Assembly (NCBI GenBank): GCA_963840425.1
Contig: CAWIYZ010000014.1
Location: forward strand, 124,001 to 188,000
Direction: 5' to 3'
DNA from: CADEFX01 sp963840425
GTDB lineage: Bacteria; Pseudomonadota; Alphaproteobacteria; Rhizobiales; Hyphomicrobiaceae
DNA length: 64,000 nucleotides
Shown piece after piece: positions 42,362 through 51,654 of the stretch. The notes under the pieces are model-generated. The model was given only the letters and a program-made list of their open reading frames with translations, was not told where the DNA came from and did not search any database. Each line of letters opens with the position of its first letter. Within the stretch, counting starts at the first letter, position 1. A program made the translations under genes and the position numbers.

Positions 42362-43414
42362 CTACTGCTCGATAAACTTGAGCAACTCGTTCAGACGCGC
42401 CTCGGGGTTGTGGCGGTGGGCAAAATCCCTGCGGATTTCCATTACGATTTCGGCGTAGTGCTCCGGCCGCTCGAGCACGTCGGCAATCTTGTCATGCGTA
42501 TGCTCTCCATCGAGCACCAGCTCGATGGCATGCTCCCCGTAAATCTCCGTGACATAGTCCCGATCGAGGAGGAACAGTGGGATGGTTCCGGCGGCCGGCG
42601 TCTCGAAGGTCCGGCACGTCACCATCCCGAGGCACTCGAACAGCGGCCGGTATACGACCGGATTGAAGACGCCTTTGTTGATGGTGGCTGCGACTTGCTG
42701 ATACGGAACAGCGGGTAGTGCTTCGACACGGATTTTCTTCAGGTACTCGCGATCGACGTAGTAGTTGGCCTTGATGTCATCCCATTGCATGTAGTCCATG
42801 GGGTGCTGCCAGCCCTCTCCGACCAGCGCCACGCGGCCGACCCGATCCCGCACCCGCTCAATTCCGCGCAAGACCTTGGACATACCGCGCCAGCGGAACT
42901 TGGTATGGCCGACATAGACCATGCTGAATTCCTTGTCGGCGAAACTCAGCGGCGTCTCCCAGGTCGGGTCGTAGATGTGGAAGAGGAACGGGCGGACATT
43001 CTGCCGCCGCGGCCGGTAGGTGGGTTGGAAAATCTTGTCCGACAGACTGTCACAGATGTCTGTCCAATAGCGGCTCGATTCCTGCGTTCGGTGATTGTAG
43101 TCACCGCCGAACTCGATCGGATCGTTGTAAGCGCCGTCGCAATCGATCACGACACGACGCCGGCGTGGTACCGCGTCGAGCAATCGCGCCCAATCCAGCC
43201 GGTCACCGAACTGCAGCGCTGTCGTCCACTCGAAGACGTAAATGACTGCGTCGGCGCCTGTGAGATCCTGGGAGTAGTTGAGCGCGAACTTCGGATTCGG
43301 CGGCCCGTAAACGGTCACCTCATGGCCCATGGTCTTGGCGGCACGAGCATAGCCGCGCAGGTCCAGCATGCTGCCGGCGTTCTCATACCCCCAATAGACG
43401 AACACCAGCTTCAT
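42362..43414 (-). CDS. glycosyltransferase, GT-B fold, paralogue 1 of 3
   Basis: A 350-residue protein starting MKLVFVYWGYENAGSM, with AKTMGHEVTVYGPPNPKF, GGDYNHRTQESSRYW and RTFETPAAGTIPLFLLDRDY. The C-terminal half resembles the nucleotide-sugar-binding part of GT-B enzymes of the spore-coat CgeB style. It shares the same blocks with the two following genes: GHEV-VYG, (D/Y)(F/Y)NHR-E and R-FE(T/I)--A-TIPL-LLD. The three are tandem duplicates that probably add successive sugars. Confidence 0.72.
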   Translation of the reverse strand: MKLVFVYWGYENAGSMLDLRGYARAAKTMGHEVTVYGPPNPKFALNYSQDLTGADAVIYVFEWTTALQFGDRLDWARLLDAVPRRRRVVIDCDGAYNDPIEFGGDYNHRTQESSRYWTDICDSLSDKIFQPTYRPRRQNVRPFLFHIYDPTWETPLSFADKEFSMVYVGHTKFRWRGMSKVLRGIERVRDRVGRVALVGEGWQHPMDYMQWDDIKANYYVDREYLKKIRVEALPAVPYQQVAATINKGVFNPVVYRPLFECLGMVTCRTFETPAAGTIPLFLLDRDYVTEIYGEHAIELVLDGEHTHDKIADVLERPEHYAEIVMEIRRDFAHRHNPEARLNELLKFIEQ

Positions 43415-43444
43415 TGCGCGACTCCGTTGGAGGTCATGGCCGCA

Positions 43445-44503
43445 TCAGCTCCGAAGCGCGGCGACAAGCTCCTCGACCCGCTGGTCGTAGGAGTAGTGCA
43501 CGATCAGATAGCTGCGAACCTCCTCCACAATCCCCCTGTAATGATACGGGCGGCGCAAAGCATCGAGCAGCTTCTCCGCGACCCTTCCAGACAGGACAAG
43601 CTCCCGGGCCGCAGGTCCGTACACCGCCTCCGCATGATCTTCATCCAGCATCAGCAACGGTATGGTGTCGGCGCAAAAGATCTCAAAGTATTTAAGCGTC
43701 AGATGCTTCAGGCGTCGCAACACAGGACGCTGCGTGAAAATGTTGATGCGCGCCGTGCTCATCGTCCAGATCACGTCGTGATACATCACGGCCTTGGGGG
43801 TCTGAATGCGAAGGCGCCGGAGCGCGCCGGGGTCCGACTGGAATGCCTCTTGCGGACCGGCGGCTGGTCCCTCGGGAGGAGGGGCGTCCCACCACAGGCC
43901 GATGAATCCGATCTCACCAACCTGATCGCGGATCTGCTCGATTGCCGGCAACAGCTCGGTGGACACCTGCTTCCATCGCCACCAATTGTGACCGACGTGA
44001 AGAATGTCGTACTGCTTCGGAGGCGCCGCAGACGGATCGACCTGGAGCGCTCGATTGTAGCCGTAGAAAGGCATCGCACTGACGCGTGGGTTGGTCGGCC
44101 GCGCGAGCGTGGTTTGCATGATCTTGTCGCTCAGTGCGTCGACATGCTCGATCCACTGCGCTCGCTCGGTCTCATTGCGGTGATTGAAGTCGTAGCCATC
44201 GACTGCGACCACCGGGTTGTACATTCCGTCCGTATCCAGGATCAGCCGATGCTGCCTCGGGAACCTGGCCAGCATGATCGCTTCCTGCAGCGGCTTGATG
44301 CGGTACAGCTCCAACTCGTAGACATAGACGACCCGGTCAAAATTTTTGATATCCATCGAGAATTGCAGCTCGGGCACATACCATATAGGTGTGCCGTAGA
44401 TGGCCACAGCGTGACCGTGTGCCTGCGCGACCCGCATGTAGTTTGCGACCGCGTGCGTGTTGCCTGCATTGCCGCGGTGCTTCATCACGAACAGGATATT
44501 CAC
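43445..44503 (-). CDS. glycosyltransferase, GT-B fold, paralogue 2 of 3
   Basis: About 352 residues; GTG 44503 overlaps the upstream stop (GTGA). Blocks: MNILFVMKHRGNAGNTHAVA, HGHAVAIYGTPIWYVPELQF, GYDFNHRNETERAQWIEHVD, DILHVGHNWWRWKQV and YFEIFCADTIPLLMLDEDHA. Cytoplasmic glycosyltransferase of unknown specificity. It keeps the family blocks but its middle, WWDAPPPEGPAAGPQEAFQS, differs, as would suit another donor or acceptor. Confidence 0.72.
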   Translation of the reverse strand: MNILFVMKHRGNAGNTHAVANYMRVAQAHGHAVAIYGTPIWYVPELQFSMDIKNFDRVVYVYELELYRIKPLQEAIMLARFPRQHRLILDTDGMYNPVVAVDGYDFNHRNETERAQWIEHVDALSDKIMQTTLARPTNPRVSAMPFYGYNRALQVDPSAAPPKQYDILHVGHNWWRWKQVSTELLPAIEQIRDQVGEIGFIGLWWDAPPPEGPAAGPQEAFQSDPGALRRLRIQTPKAVMYHDVIWTMSTARINIFTQRPVLRRLKHLTLKYFEIFCADTIPLLMLDEDHAEAVYGPAARELVLSGRVAEKLLDALRRPYHYRGIVEEVRSYLIVHYSYDQRVEELVAALRS

Positions 44504-45594
44504 CGCGCCGCTCCGGAGCGGAGCCCGGCACAGCTCGAGAGCTCCTGAAACCTCTGCGCGTAGGAGTGGCGGGCGGCGAGATGCGCCCGCGTTTGCAGCA
44601 CTGCATCCCAATATGCTTCCGGCTGGCGCATCGCATCTTCGAGATGAGTTGCCACGCTCTCTCCCGGCACGAGCGCGAGAGCGGCTTCACCATAGATTGC
44701 CGCCACAAACTCCCGCGGCAGCATCAGGACCGGAACGGTGTCCGCGTAGAATGTTTCGAACGTACGGTTCGTCACGAACCCGAGATGCCGGAACAACGGG
44801 CGATGAAACACCGGGGCAAACCGGGCCTGCCCAAGGAGACCGGTCACCTCGTCGAAGCGGACGCCGTCACGGGTCTCGACATCCAGTTCTGCAAGGAAAG
44901 CCGGATCGGTATCGATTCCCATGATACCCGTCTGCACGGCCCAGCTCGGCCGCGCACTCCAGTCCCAACCTACGAGACAGGCTTGCCCGACCTTGCCGCG
45001 TGCGGGGCGATAGCTCTCCAGGAACCGGCGGACCTGCTCCCACCGCTGCCAGTTGCTGCCGACGTACATCACGCCGTACGGCTTCGCGCGCCACGCAGCC
45101 GCGGCTTCGCGCGCCGTCTTGTATGGCTTTGCTACCGAGCCCGGATCGTAGCCGTGAAACAGAAATGACCGTACTTCCGGACGGAGCGGCGCGAGAGCCG
45201 GTTGCAGGATTGTTTCGGAGATAGCCCGCAGCGCTTCCTGCCACTCCCAACCCGGATGGCCATCGAGCTTCTCCAAGTGATTGAAGTCGTGCTCCAGCAG
45301 GATCGTGTCGTTGAAGCGGCCCCACAGATCGACCACCATCCGGCGCTGACGGGGCAGACCGTCGAGTATGCGTGCAAGATGCGGCATATCCGGAAAATCC
45401 GCCGTCACCTGTACGACGAACAGGGCGACGTCTACTCCGTCAAGTTCGGTGGTAAATGGCAGGGACAGCTCCGGATGAGGCGGACCGTACACGGCAACCT
45501 CGTGCCCGAGCGCGCGACCTGCCGCCACATATCGGTGAACCGTGGACGCGCTGCGGGTCCACGGGTCGACTGCATTGACAAGGAGGAGCTTCAT
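44500..45594 (-). CDS. glycosyltransferase, GT-B fold, paralogue 3 of 3
   Basis: About 364 residues from ATG 45594, which overlaps the stop of the upstream epimerase (ATGA). Blocks: MKLLLVNAVDPWTRSASTVH, GHEVAVYGPPHPELSLPFTT, EHDFNHLEKL, GVMYVGSNWQRWEQVRRFLE and RTFETFYADTVPVLMLPREF. It is first of the three tandem related genes and translationally coupled to the nucleotide-sugar epimerase, which points to use of that sugar. Confidence 0.75.
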   Translation of the reverse strand: MKLLLVNAVDPWTRSASTVHRYVAAGRALGHEVAVYGPPHPELSLPFTTELDGVDVALFVVQVTADFPDMPHLARILDGLPRQRRMVVDLWGRFNDTILLEHDFNHLEKLDGHPGWEWQEALRAISETILQPALAPLRPEVRSFLFHGYDPGSVAKPYKTAREAAAAWRAKPYGVMYVGSNWQRWEQVRRFLESYRPARGKVGQACLVGWDWSARPSWAVQTGIMGIDTDPAFLAELDVETRDGVRFDEVTGLLGQARFAPVFHRPLFRHLGFVTNRTFETFYADTVPVLMLPREFVAAIYGEAALALVPGESVATHLEDAMRQPEAYWDAVLQTRAHLAARHSYAQRFQELSSCAGLRSGAAR

Positions 45595-46587
45595 CGCGCC
45601 GCTCCCTCCAGAGCCAACGCCTTCGGCTGGGCCGCGAACTGGCTTCGCGCCCAAAGCACGGTCCTCGCAAGTCCAGTTTCCAAAGTCGTCCTCGGCTCCC
45701 AGCCAAGGACAGCTTTTGCCTGGGCTACTTCCGCTTGAACTTTCCTCTGCTCGCCCGGCCGCGCCGGCAAGCGCCGGATCGGATAGCCACCCGGTGCGTA
45801 GCCAAACGCAGCGATGACGTAGGCGGCGAGCTCATTGATCGATGTCGACCGCCCGCTGCCGAGATTGAATACGCCGCCGACCGACGCCGGCGTGGCCAGC
45901 GCGCGAACCCAACCCTCCACGATATCTTCGACGAATACGAAATCGCGCGTCTGATCGCCGTCACCGAAAATTGTGATCGGCTCCCCGCGCAGGATGTTGC
46001 CCGAGAAGATGCCGAGCACGCCCTGGTAGGGATTGTCATAGGACTGCCCAGGCCCATACACGCTGAACATCCGCAGCGAGGTTACGCTGAAATCAAAACC
46101 CAGGTCTGGCCGCTCTGCCGTTGCGTGGACATATCTCTCCGCCGCATGCTTGGTGATCCCGTAATAGGAGTCTCGGACGGCAGGGTTCCATCTCCGGCGT
46201 CGGCACCGTCTCGACATTCCCGTACAAGGTCATCGAGCTGGCGTAGAGGAGCCGGGGAACTTGGTGCTTCAGGCACAACTTCAAGATATTCACAGTGCCT
46301 TCCACATTGGTCCGCAAGTCGGCGACGGGATCGGAGAAGGCGCGGATAATCGATACCTGACCAGCAATATGGCAGACGGCGTCCAGCCCACGCGCGAAAG
46401 CCGGTTCCACCTCCTCTGGTCGGGTCACATCGGCCTTGGCATACCAAGCGCCGGTCGGCACGTTCTCGCGCCGTCCGCTCAATTCATCGTCCACAACTGA
46501 GACAGCATGTCCGTCAGCAAGGAGGCGCCGGCACAGATGGGCGCCTATGAACCCGGCCCCACCCGTCACGAGTACTCTCATCCTCAT
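45591..46587 (-). pseudogene. NAD-dependent nucleotide-sugar epimerase/dehydratase, one frameshift
   Basis: The first frame from ATG 46587 (or 46581) gives VLVTGGAGFIGAHLCRRLLA, DAVCHIAGQVSIIRAFSDPV and ASSMTLYGNVETVPTPEMEP; the rest follows in another frame: AVRDSYYGITKHAAERYVHA, TSLRMFSVYGPGQSYDNPYQ, ITIFGDGDQTRDFVFVEDIV. The catalytic YxxxK is YGITK. One extra base at about 46182 explains the shift. It resembles UDP-glucose/GDP-mannose-type epimerases. It is the first gene of the minus-strand glycan operon. Confidence 0.8.
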
Positions 46588-46945
46588 GCCCCCTGGACCG
46601 CATGCTGGCCCGTCTTACAACCTCCCACTGCCAACGGAAGATGCGGAGGATCAAGTGCGTTCTGCCATAGGCAGCCGAGCCCGTCCATGCGCGCAAATGC
46701 CCAACGTGTTGGCATTACGGATCAAAACGCGCGCGGTTACCTGTATCCGCGTCTCGGTCGCCACACCGAAGTGGAGGTGTGGCCGCCCCGGCTCGCGAAG
46801 TCTTGTCAACATGCCGGTGGTGCTATCAACTGCCCGTCTGCTGGCAAAGGGCGAGCGGAAGATAGCTGCCTTCTTAAACAACAGGCATCAAGCCGCGCAG
46901 TTAAAAAATGCGGCGTGCCGAAACGATGGGGTTCCCTGGAGTTAA
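46588..46945. other. 358-base divergent intergenic region of the glycan locus
   Basis: No gene was recognised. It lies between two divergently transcribed epimerase genes and must hold the promoters of both glycan operons. The right half is AT-richer (GTTAAAAAATGC). Confidence 0.45.
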
Positions 46946-47969
46946 ATGCCCACAAAACGTTTGCTGATAACGGGGGGTGCTGGTTTTGTCGGCTGTAATG
47001 CCGCACGCTACTTCGGAGCACGGAACTGGAACGTCACCGTGCTCGATAACCTTTCCAGGCAGGGAACCGACAAGAATCTGCACTGGCTACGTGACGGCAC
47101 GACCTTCGATTTCGAGCACGTCGATGTGCGTGATCGCGTGGCCGTGGATCGCGTGCTCACCGCAGGCCGCTTCGATGCGGTCATTCATCTGGCGGCCCAA
47201 GTGGCCGTCACAACGTCCGTGACCGACCCGGCCACGGATTTCGCTGTCAATGCCATCGGCACATTCAACGTGCTCGAACTCGATACGGCTGCATTGTCCG
47301 GAAGCTGTCTTCATATTCGCTTCGACGAACAAAGTTTACGGGAAAATTGCGAATGCGCAGAGCGAACTGCGCGGCAGCCGATACGAATACGTCAATCGTC
47401 CTTACGGCATCAGCGAAACCGAACCCCTTGATTTCCTCTCGCCCTACGGTTGCTCCAAGGGAGCGGCCGATCAGTATGCCCTCGATTTTGCGAGAATCTA
47501 CCAGATACCCGCGACATCTTTTCGGCAGTCGTGCATCTACGGGCCGCGTCAGTTCGGCGTGGAGGACCAAGGCTGGGTCGCCTGGTTCGCGATCGCTTCC
47601 CTGCTCAAACGCCCCATCACCATCTTCGGAGACGGCAAGCAGGTGCGCGATGTGCTGCACGTCGAGGATCTTCTGCGCGCGTACGAGGCCGCAATTCGTG
47701 CGCCCGAGAAGGTGACCGCAGAAGCATTCAACGTCGGCGGCGGACCCGAGCGGGTCTTGTCGTTGATCGATCTGATCGACATGCTGCAGCGACAGCTGCG
47801 TCGCGACATCCCGGTGAAATGGGACAACTGGCGGCCGGGCGATCAGCAGGTCTACATCAGCGACATTCGAAAACTCCAGAGCGCCCTGTGCTGGAAGCCC
47901 GAAGTGAGTGTCACTACGGGGATAACGCAACTCATCGAGTGGGTGGCGCAGAACCGCGCAGCCTTCTAA
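46946..47969 (+). pseudogene. CDP-paratose 2-epimerase-like NAD-dependent epimerase, one frameshift
   Basis: The first frame gives LLITGGAGFVGCNAARYFGA, DAVIHLAAQVAVTTSVTDPA and NAIGTFNVLE; after a break at about 47276-47284 the other frame continues RLHCPEAVFIFASTNKVYGK, EPLDFLSPYGCSKGAADQYA (catalytic YGCSK), SFRQSCIYGPRQFGVEDQGW and ITIFGDGKQVRDVLHVEDLL. The STNKVYG and FRQSCIYGPRQFG blocks are those of CDP-tyvelose/paratose epimerases, which make dideoxyhexoses of lipopolysaccharide. Both halves are well conserved. Confidence 0.8.
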
Positions 47970-47984
47970 AGCGGAGGCCAGGAC

Positions 47985-49313
47985 ATGGATGGCCGAACGA
48001 CCGCCAACATGACTGGGCTCGCCAAGCGCATCAAATACCGGATCTTCCAGACCTCGACATCCGAGGTATGCGCCGACGCTGCACGCACAAAGGAAGGAGT
48101 GGAGGGTCCGCGTCAACTCGATCTGGGCATAGGCTTGGTTGTGATTGCGGCGTTCGTGCTTTATTGGGCGTCGTCTTTCGCTCTCCAAGCGCGTGGCGCA
48201 ACGCTGCATTTCGGTGCCGACGCTTACCTATACGACGACCTGGCCCGAGGCATCGCGGTCGATCGGGTGGCGCGCTTCCATCCTGTCACTGTGGCACTGG
48301 CACTATCTTGGATGAAGCTGCTAAGCCCGCTCACTCATTGGATTACGCCACAGCAATTGTTGAAAGCGATGTTCGCGGCAGTTGGCGCTGTCGGCGTGTG
48401 GGCTGCCATGGCAGCGTTCACGATATTCTTTCAGCGCAGGTACGTAATCCTCTGCGGCATCATCTACGCTGCCTCTTTCGGTGTTTGGTATTTCTCCAGC
48501 ATCGAGGAGTTGAAGATCGTCACGGCTTCTCTCACAACACTCTACATTGCTGTCTACCTGCGGCTGAGAGAGAGGTGGACCCCCCACCGTGTGGTACTGC
48601 TGACGGGAATTCTTCTGGTCGCGTGCCTCAATGAGATCGTCTCGTGCTTCCTTGTCGGCATTCCGGCCGTCGATACTCTCGTCCGGCACGGGTGGGATTG
48701 GCGCAAACTCCGTTGGATCGGCGCACATGCCCTGACGGCTCCGATCGCATTTGGCATTCTGGAGGTCGTGGTTGGCGGCCTTCTGCTCGGCCCGGCACCC
48801 GCGGGGGAGGGGCATTCACACCTCAGCATGCTCATATTCTATGTGCTGAAAAACAACTACGACGCCGGCAAGATCTACGCCTTCTTGTTGAACTGGTCTT
48901 TTTTCAACCTGGTTGCGCCGGAACCTTATCCTCGCTGGGTATTTCCACCCTATGGAGGATACTTCGATGCTGCGTTCACGAACTACTACGCCAGCTCCAT
49001 CTCCACCGGGGCGATCGCTTTGCTCGGCGTGCTCCTCGTTGCCGGCTGGATGCCCCGGTACCGGCCGCCGTTTTCTCGCGATGTCGCGGCCATTCTTCTG
49101 GGCCTTCTGGCCTACGCAATGGCCCGCTGCCTATTCTTCTTCGTCTTCAACCCAGGAGAAGCACTGCTTTTCAGTCCAGCCGTGACCCTCCCACACATCC
49201 TCCTGATCGGCGCGGCTTTCCTGTCTTCGCCGTTTCCAGGAAAGGGGGCCGTCCTCTGCGCCCTCGCCGTATGTCTGTGTCTGACCAATGGCGCGTTCAT
49301 GCTTGGGTGGTGA
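47985..49313 (+). CDS. multi-spanning membrane protein of the glycan locus
   Basis: A 442-residue protein with about ten transmembrane helices after a 45-residue polar N-terminus. Periplasmic-side blocks such as LHFGADAYLYDDLARGIAVD and WVFPPYGGYFDAAFTNYYAS resemble those of lipid-linked-sugar-dependent (GT-C-like) transferases, but the usual acidic motif is not clear to me. It starts 15 bases after the epimerase stop and is probably co-transcribed. A GT-C transferase or polymerase-like role is the best guess. Confidence 0.65.
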   Translation: MDGRTTANMTGLAKRIKYRIFQTSTSEVCADAARTKEGVEGPRQLDLGIGLVVIAAFVLYWASSFALQARGATLHFGADAYLYDDLARGIAVDRVARFHPVTVALALSWMKLLSPLTHWITPQQLLKAMFAAVGAVGVWAAMAAFTIFFQRRYVILCGIIYAASFGVWYFSSIEELKIVTASLTTLYIAVYLRLRERWTPHRVVLLTGILLVACLNEIVSCFLVGIPAVDTLVRHGWDWRKLRWIGAHALTAPIAFGILEVVVGGLLLGPAPAGEGHSHLSMLIFYVLKNNYDAGKIYAFLLNWSFFNLVAPEPYPRWVFPPYGGYFDAAFTNYYASSISTGAIALLGVLLVAGWMPRYRPPFSRDVAAILLGLLAYAMARCLFFFVFNPGEALLFSPAVTLPHILLIGAAFLSSPFPGKGAVLCALAVCLCLTNGAFMLGW

Positions 49314-49349
49314 TACTCGCGAAACAGACTTCTGCAGAGCTCACGCAGG

Positions 49350-49694
49350 CTAGCGACACTGGAAGATATAAGTCCGCTGATTCCTGGCAGTCGCGGGACC
49401 CTTCGATTCCAGAGGAGCATCCGCGAAAAAGTCATAACCATTGGGACAGGTCTTCTTCGCAACGTCGTAAGCGAAGCCGCGCGCCTGCTGAGCAACGAAA
49501 TCCTCGCTTTGTCCCGGACCTGGGGCAGCATGCACGACAAGTCTGTTCCTGCCCGAGGACAACTTGTCGAGGCTGTGCTCGAACTGCGCCGTCGCGTTCA
49601 CAAAGCGCCAGGCACCCGCCTCGGGGTCGGGGGAGCAGTCAGCAAGGCTGAGACAGATGGCAGCGAGAACGATCAAAGGCTTGCGCGAGCGCAC
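49350..49694 (-). CDS. small putative lipoprotein (114 aa)
   Basis: From GTG 49694 the sequence RSRKPLIVLAAICLSLADCS is a lipoprotein-like signal (Asp before the Cys is unusual); the longer frame starts at 49724. The mature part, WRFVNATAQFEHSLDKLSSG ... AYDVAKKTCPNGYDFFADAP, has a second Cys pair and no known domain. It lies tail-to-tail with the membrane protein upstream. Function unknown. Confidence 0.55.
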   Translation of the reverse strand: MRSRKPLIVLAAICLSLADCSPDPEAGAWRFVNATAQFEHSLDKLSSGRNRLVVHAAPGPGQSEDFVAQQARGFAYDVAKKTCPNGYDFFADAPLESKGPATARNQRTYIFQCR

Positions 49695-49757
49695 GTCACT
49701 CTCCCGTAACATGCCTCGCACCAACCGAGGCCGCGCCGCACCAGCACGGCGTGCTTC

Positions 49758-50537
49758 TCAAGGCTGCACGCCTGCGGGTACGAAGGCCGCAATCGTGCCG
49801 CCATCGACCGGGATCACTGTTCCGGTGACGTAGGCGGCATCCTCGCTCAACAGGAAGCGGATGACAGCTGCCACGTCACCTGGCGCGGCGATACGGCCCA
49901 ACGGCGAAGTGCCAGACGTTCGGTAGCGGGTATTTCCGTCGCGGTTGAGGTATGGGTGGACCATGGGTGTGTCGACGGTGGCCGGCGCCACGGCGTTCAC
50001 CAGAACTTTGTGCGGCGCACACTCGACCGCCATGACCTTGGTCAACGCAATCACAGCAGCTTTAGTCGCCGCATACGCACCGCTGTCGATTTTGTGGCGA
50101 AGCCCCGCGATCGAGGCAAGGAACACTGCACGGGCTATCTCCCCGTCGGCAGCGGCCGTCTTGAGCAACGGCATAGCCTCGCGCGCGCAGAGCCAGAGGC
50201 CGCGCACGTTGACGTTGAAAAGGGTGTCAAACTCCTCGACCGGCATGGAGTCGAGGGCACCGATCTTGAGCACACCCGCCGAGCAGACGAGCCCGTTCAG
50301 GCGGCCAAACTGGCTGCCGATCGCTTTGAACGCACCCGTGACACTTTCGACCGAGGTGACATCACAGACCTGTGTGTGCAGCCGGTCGCCGCTGGTGGCG
50401 AACTCCTGGCGCATGCCTTCGAGCTGGCGCTCGGCCACATCGAGGGCAATCACCGTCCAACCTTCATCGAGCAGGCGTTTCACGGTACCCCGCCCGATGC
50501 CGGATGCTCCGCCCGTGATGGCTGCGATTTTGGCCAT
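49758..50537 (-). CDS. short-chain dehydrogenase/reductase (SDR)
   Basis: About 259 residues from ATG 50537: cofactor motif ITGGASGIGRGTVKRLL, CSAGVLKIGAL, FLASIAGLRHKIDSGAYAAT with catalytic Ser, and YAATKAAV, ending GTVIPVDGGTIAAF. It is an NAD(P)-dependent oxidoreductase for a small alcohol or ketone. It is divergent from the 3-hydroxyisobutyrate-dehydrogenase-like gene, sharing a 214-base promoter region. Confidence 0.87.
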   Translation of the reverse strand: MAKIAAITGGASGIGRGTVKRLLDEGWTVIALDVAERQLEGMRQEFATSGDRLHTQVCDVTSVESVTGAFKAIGSQFGRLNGLVCSAGVLKIGALDSMPVEEFDTLFNVNVRGLWLCAREAMPLLKTAAADGEIARAVFLASIAGLRHKIDSGAYAATKAAVIALTKVMAVECAPHKVLVNAVAPATVDTPMVHPYLNRDGNTRYRTSGTSPLGRIAAPGDVAAVIRFLLSEDAAYVTGTVIPVDGGTIAAFVPAGVQP

Positions 50538-50751
50538 GACGCATGTGCCTTTCCGTTGCCTGCACTTCTGTTGGGGGTAATGATGATCGCGGTGGCAGGT
50601 TCTATCAATATCGATCCGCCGAGCGCGGAGTATAGAGCGGCGACGCATGGGGCCCGCAAACGCCGCTTCACCCGCCGGCGACCCGACACTATGCTCACGG
50701 GCGACATCGGGATGCGAGGCCGCTCGGGGCGATCACGCGAGGGAGGATTAA

Positions 50752-51639
50752 ATGGCAAAAATCGGCTTTATCGGCCTCGGCAATATGGGCAACCACATGG
50801 CGCGCAACCTCATCCGCGCCGGGCACAGCCTGAAGGTCTACGACCTCAACGAGGAGGCGATGAACTTCGTGGCGCAATCGGGCGCCAAGACGGCGCAATC
50901 AGTCAAGGACGCGGCAACGGGCGTCGACTTCGTCGTCACCATGCTGCCAGTCGGCGCCAACGTACGCACGGTATTCCTCGACGAGGGTGTCATGGCTGCA
51001 GCCTCGCCCGGCACCGTCCTGATTGACAGCTCGACGATCGACGTGGAGTCAGCTCGCGCCGTCCATGAGGCAGCCGCGAAGGCCGGCTTCGCCATGCTCG
51101 ATGCACCGGTTTCGGGCGGCACCGTCGGCGCGGAGGCGGCAACGCTGACATTCATGTGCGGTGGCGACAAGTCGACGTTCGAGAAGGCCCGGCCGATCCT
51201 GCAAGGCATGGGCAAGAACATCGTCCTGTGCGGCGGGCCGGGCTTCGGTCAGGTCACCAAGATCTGCAACAACATGATCGCAGCCATCAACGTGCTGGCC
51301 ATCGGCGAAGCGTTCGCGATGGGCGAGAAGCTGGGAGTCTCGCGCCAAACGCTGTTCGATGTGATCTCGACGTCCACGGGCCGATCCTACATGCTGAACA
51401 ACTCCTGCCCGATGCCGGGTCCGCTACCCAATGTGCCGTCGAGCAACGACTTCAAGCCGGGCTTTGCAGCCAAGCTCATGCTGAAGGACTTGCGCCTGTC
51501 ACAGGCTGCGGCGCAGATGGCCGGCTCGCCGACGCCGCTCGGGGCGGCAGCGACCGCCGCGTTCGCCATGCACATCAACAACGGGCACGGCGATCTCGAC
51601 ACCAGCAGCATCGTCAAGCTCATCAATCCAGATCTTTAG
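50752..51639 (+). CDS. 3-hydroxyisobutyrate dehydrogenase-family NAD(P) oxidoreductase
   Basis: A 295-residue beta-hydroxyacid dehydrogenase: the Rossmann motif KIGFIGLGNMGNHMARNLIR, the substrate motif DAPVSGGTVGAEAATLTFMC and the catalytic Lys in GQVTKICNNMIAAINVLAIG. It oxidises a 3-hydroxyacid or reduces a semialdehyde in the cytoplasm. ATG 50752 has GGGAGGA upstream. It is first of a plus-strand operon with the amidase (15-base gap). Confidence 0.9.
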   Translation: MAKIGFIGLGNMGNHMARNLIRAGHSLKVYDLNEEAMNFVAQSGAKTAQSVKDAATGVDFVVTMLPVGANVRTVFLDEGVMAAASPGTVLIDSSTIDVESARAVHEAAAKAGFAMLDAPVSGGTVGAEAATLTFMCGGDKSTFEKARPILQGMGKNIVLCGGPGFGQVTKICNNMIAAINVLAIGEAFAMGEKLGVSRQTLFDVISTSTGRSYMLNNSCPMPGPLPNVPSSNDFKPGFAAKLMLKDLRLSQAAAQMAGSPTPLGAAATAAFAMHINNGHGDLDTSSIVKLINPDL

Positions 51640-51654
51640 TTTAGAGGTGATGAT

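Noticed and set aside
42785..44548. Long plus-strand open frame opposite the glycosyltransferases
   Set aside because: High GC gives long antisense frames; it has no motifs and mirrors well-conserved genes on the other strand.
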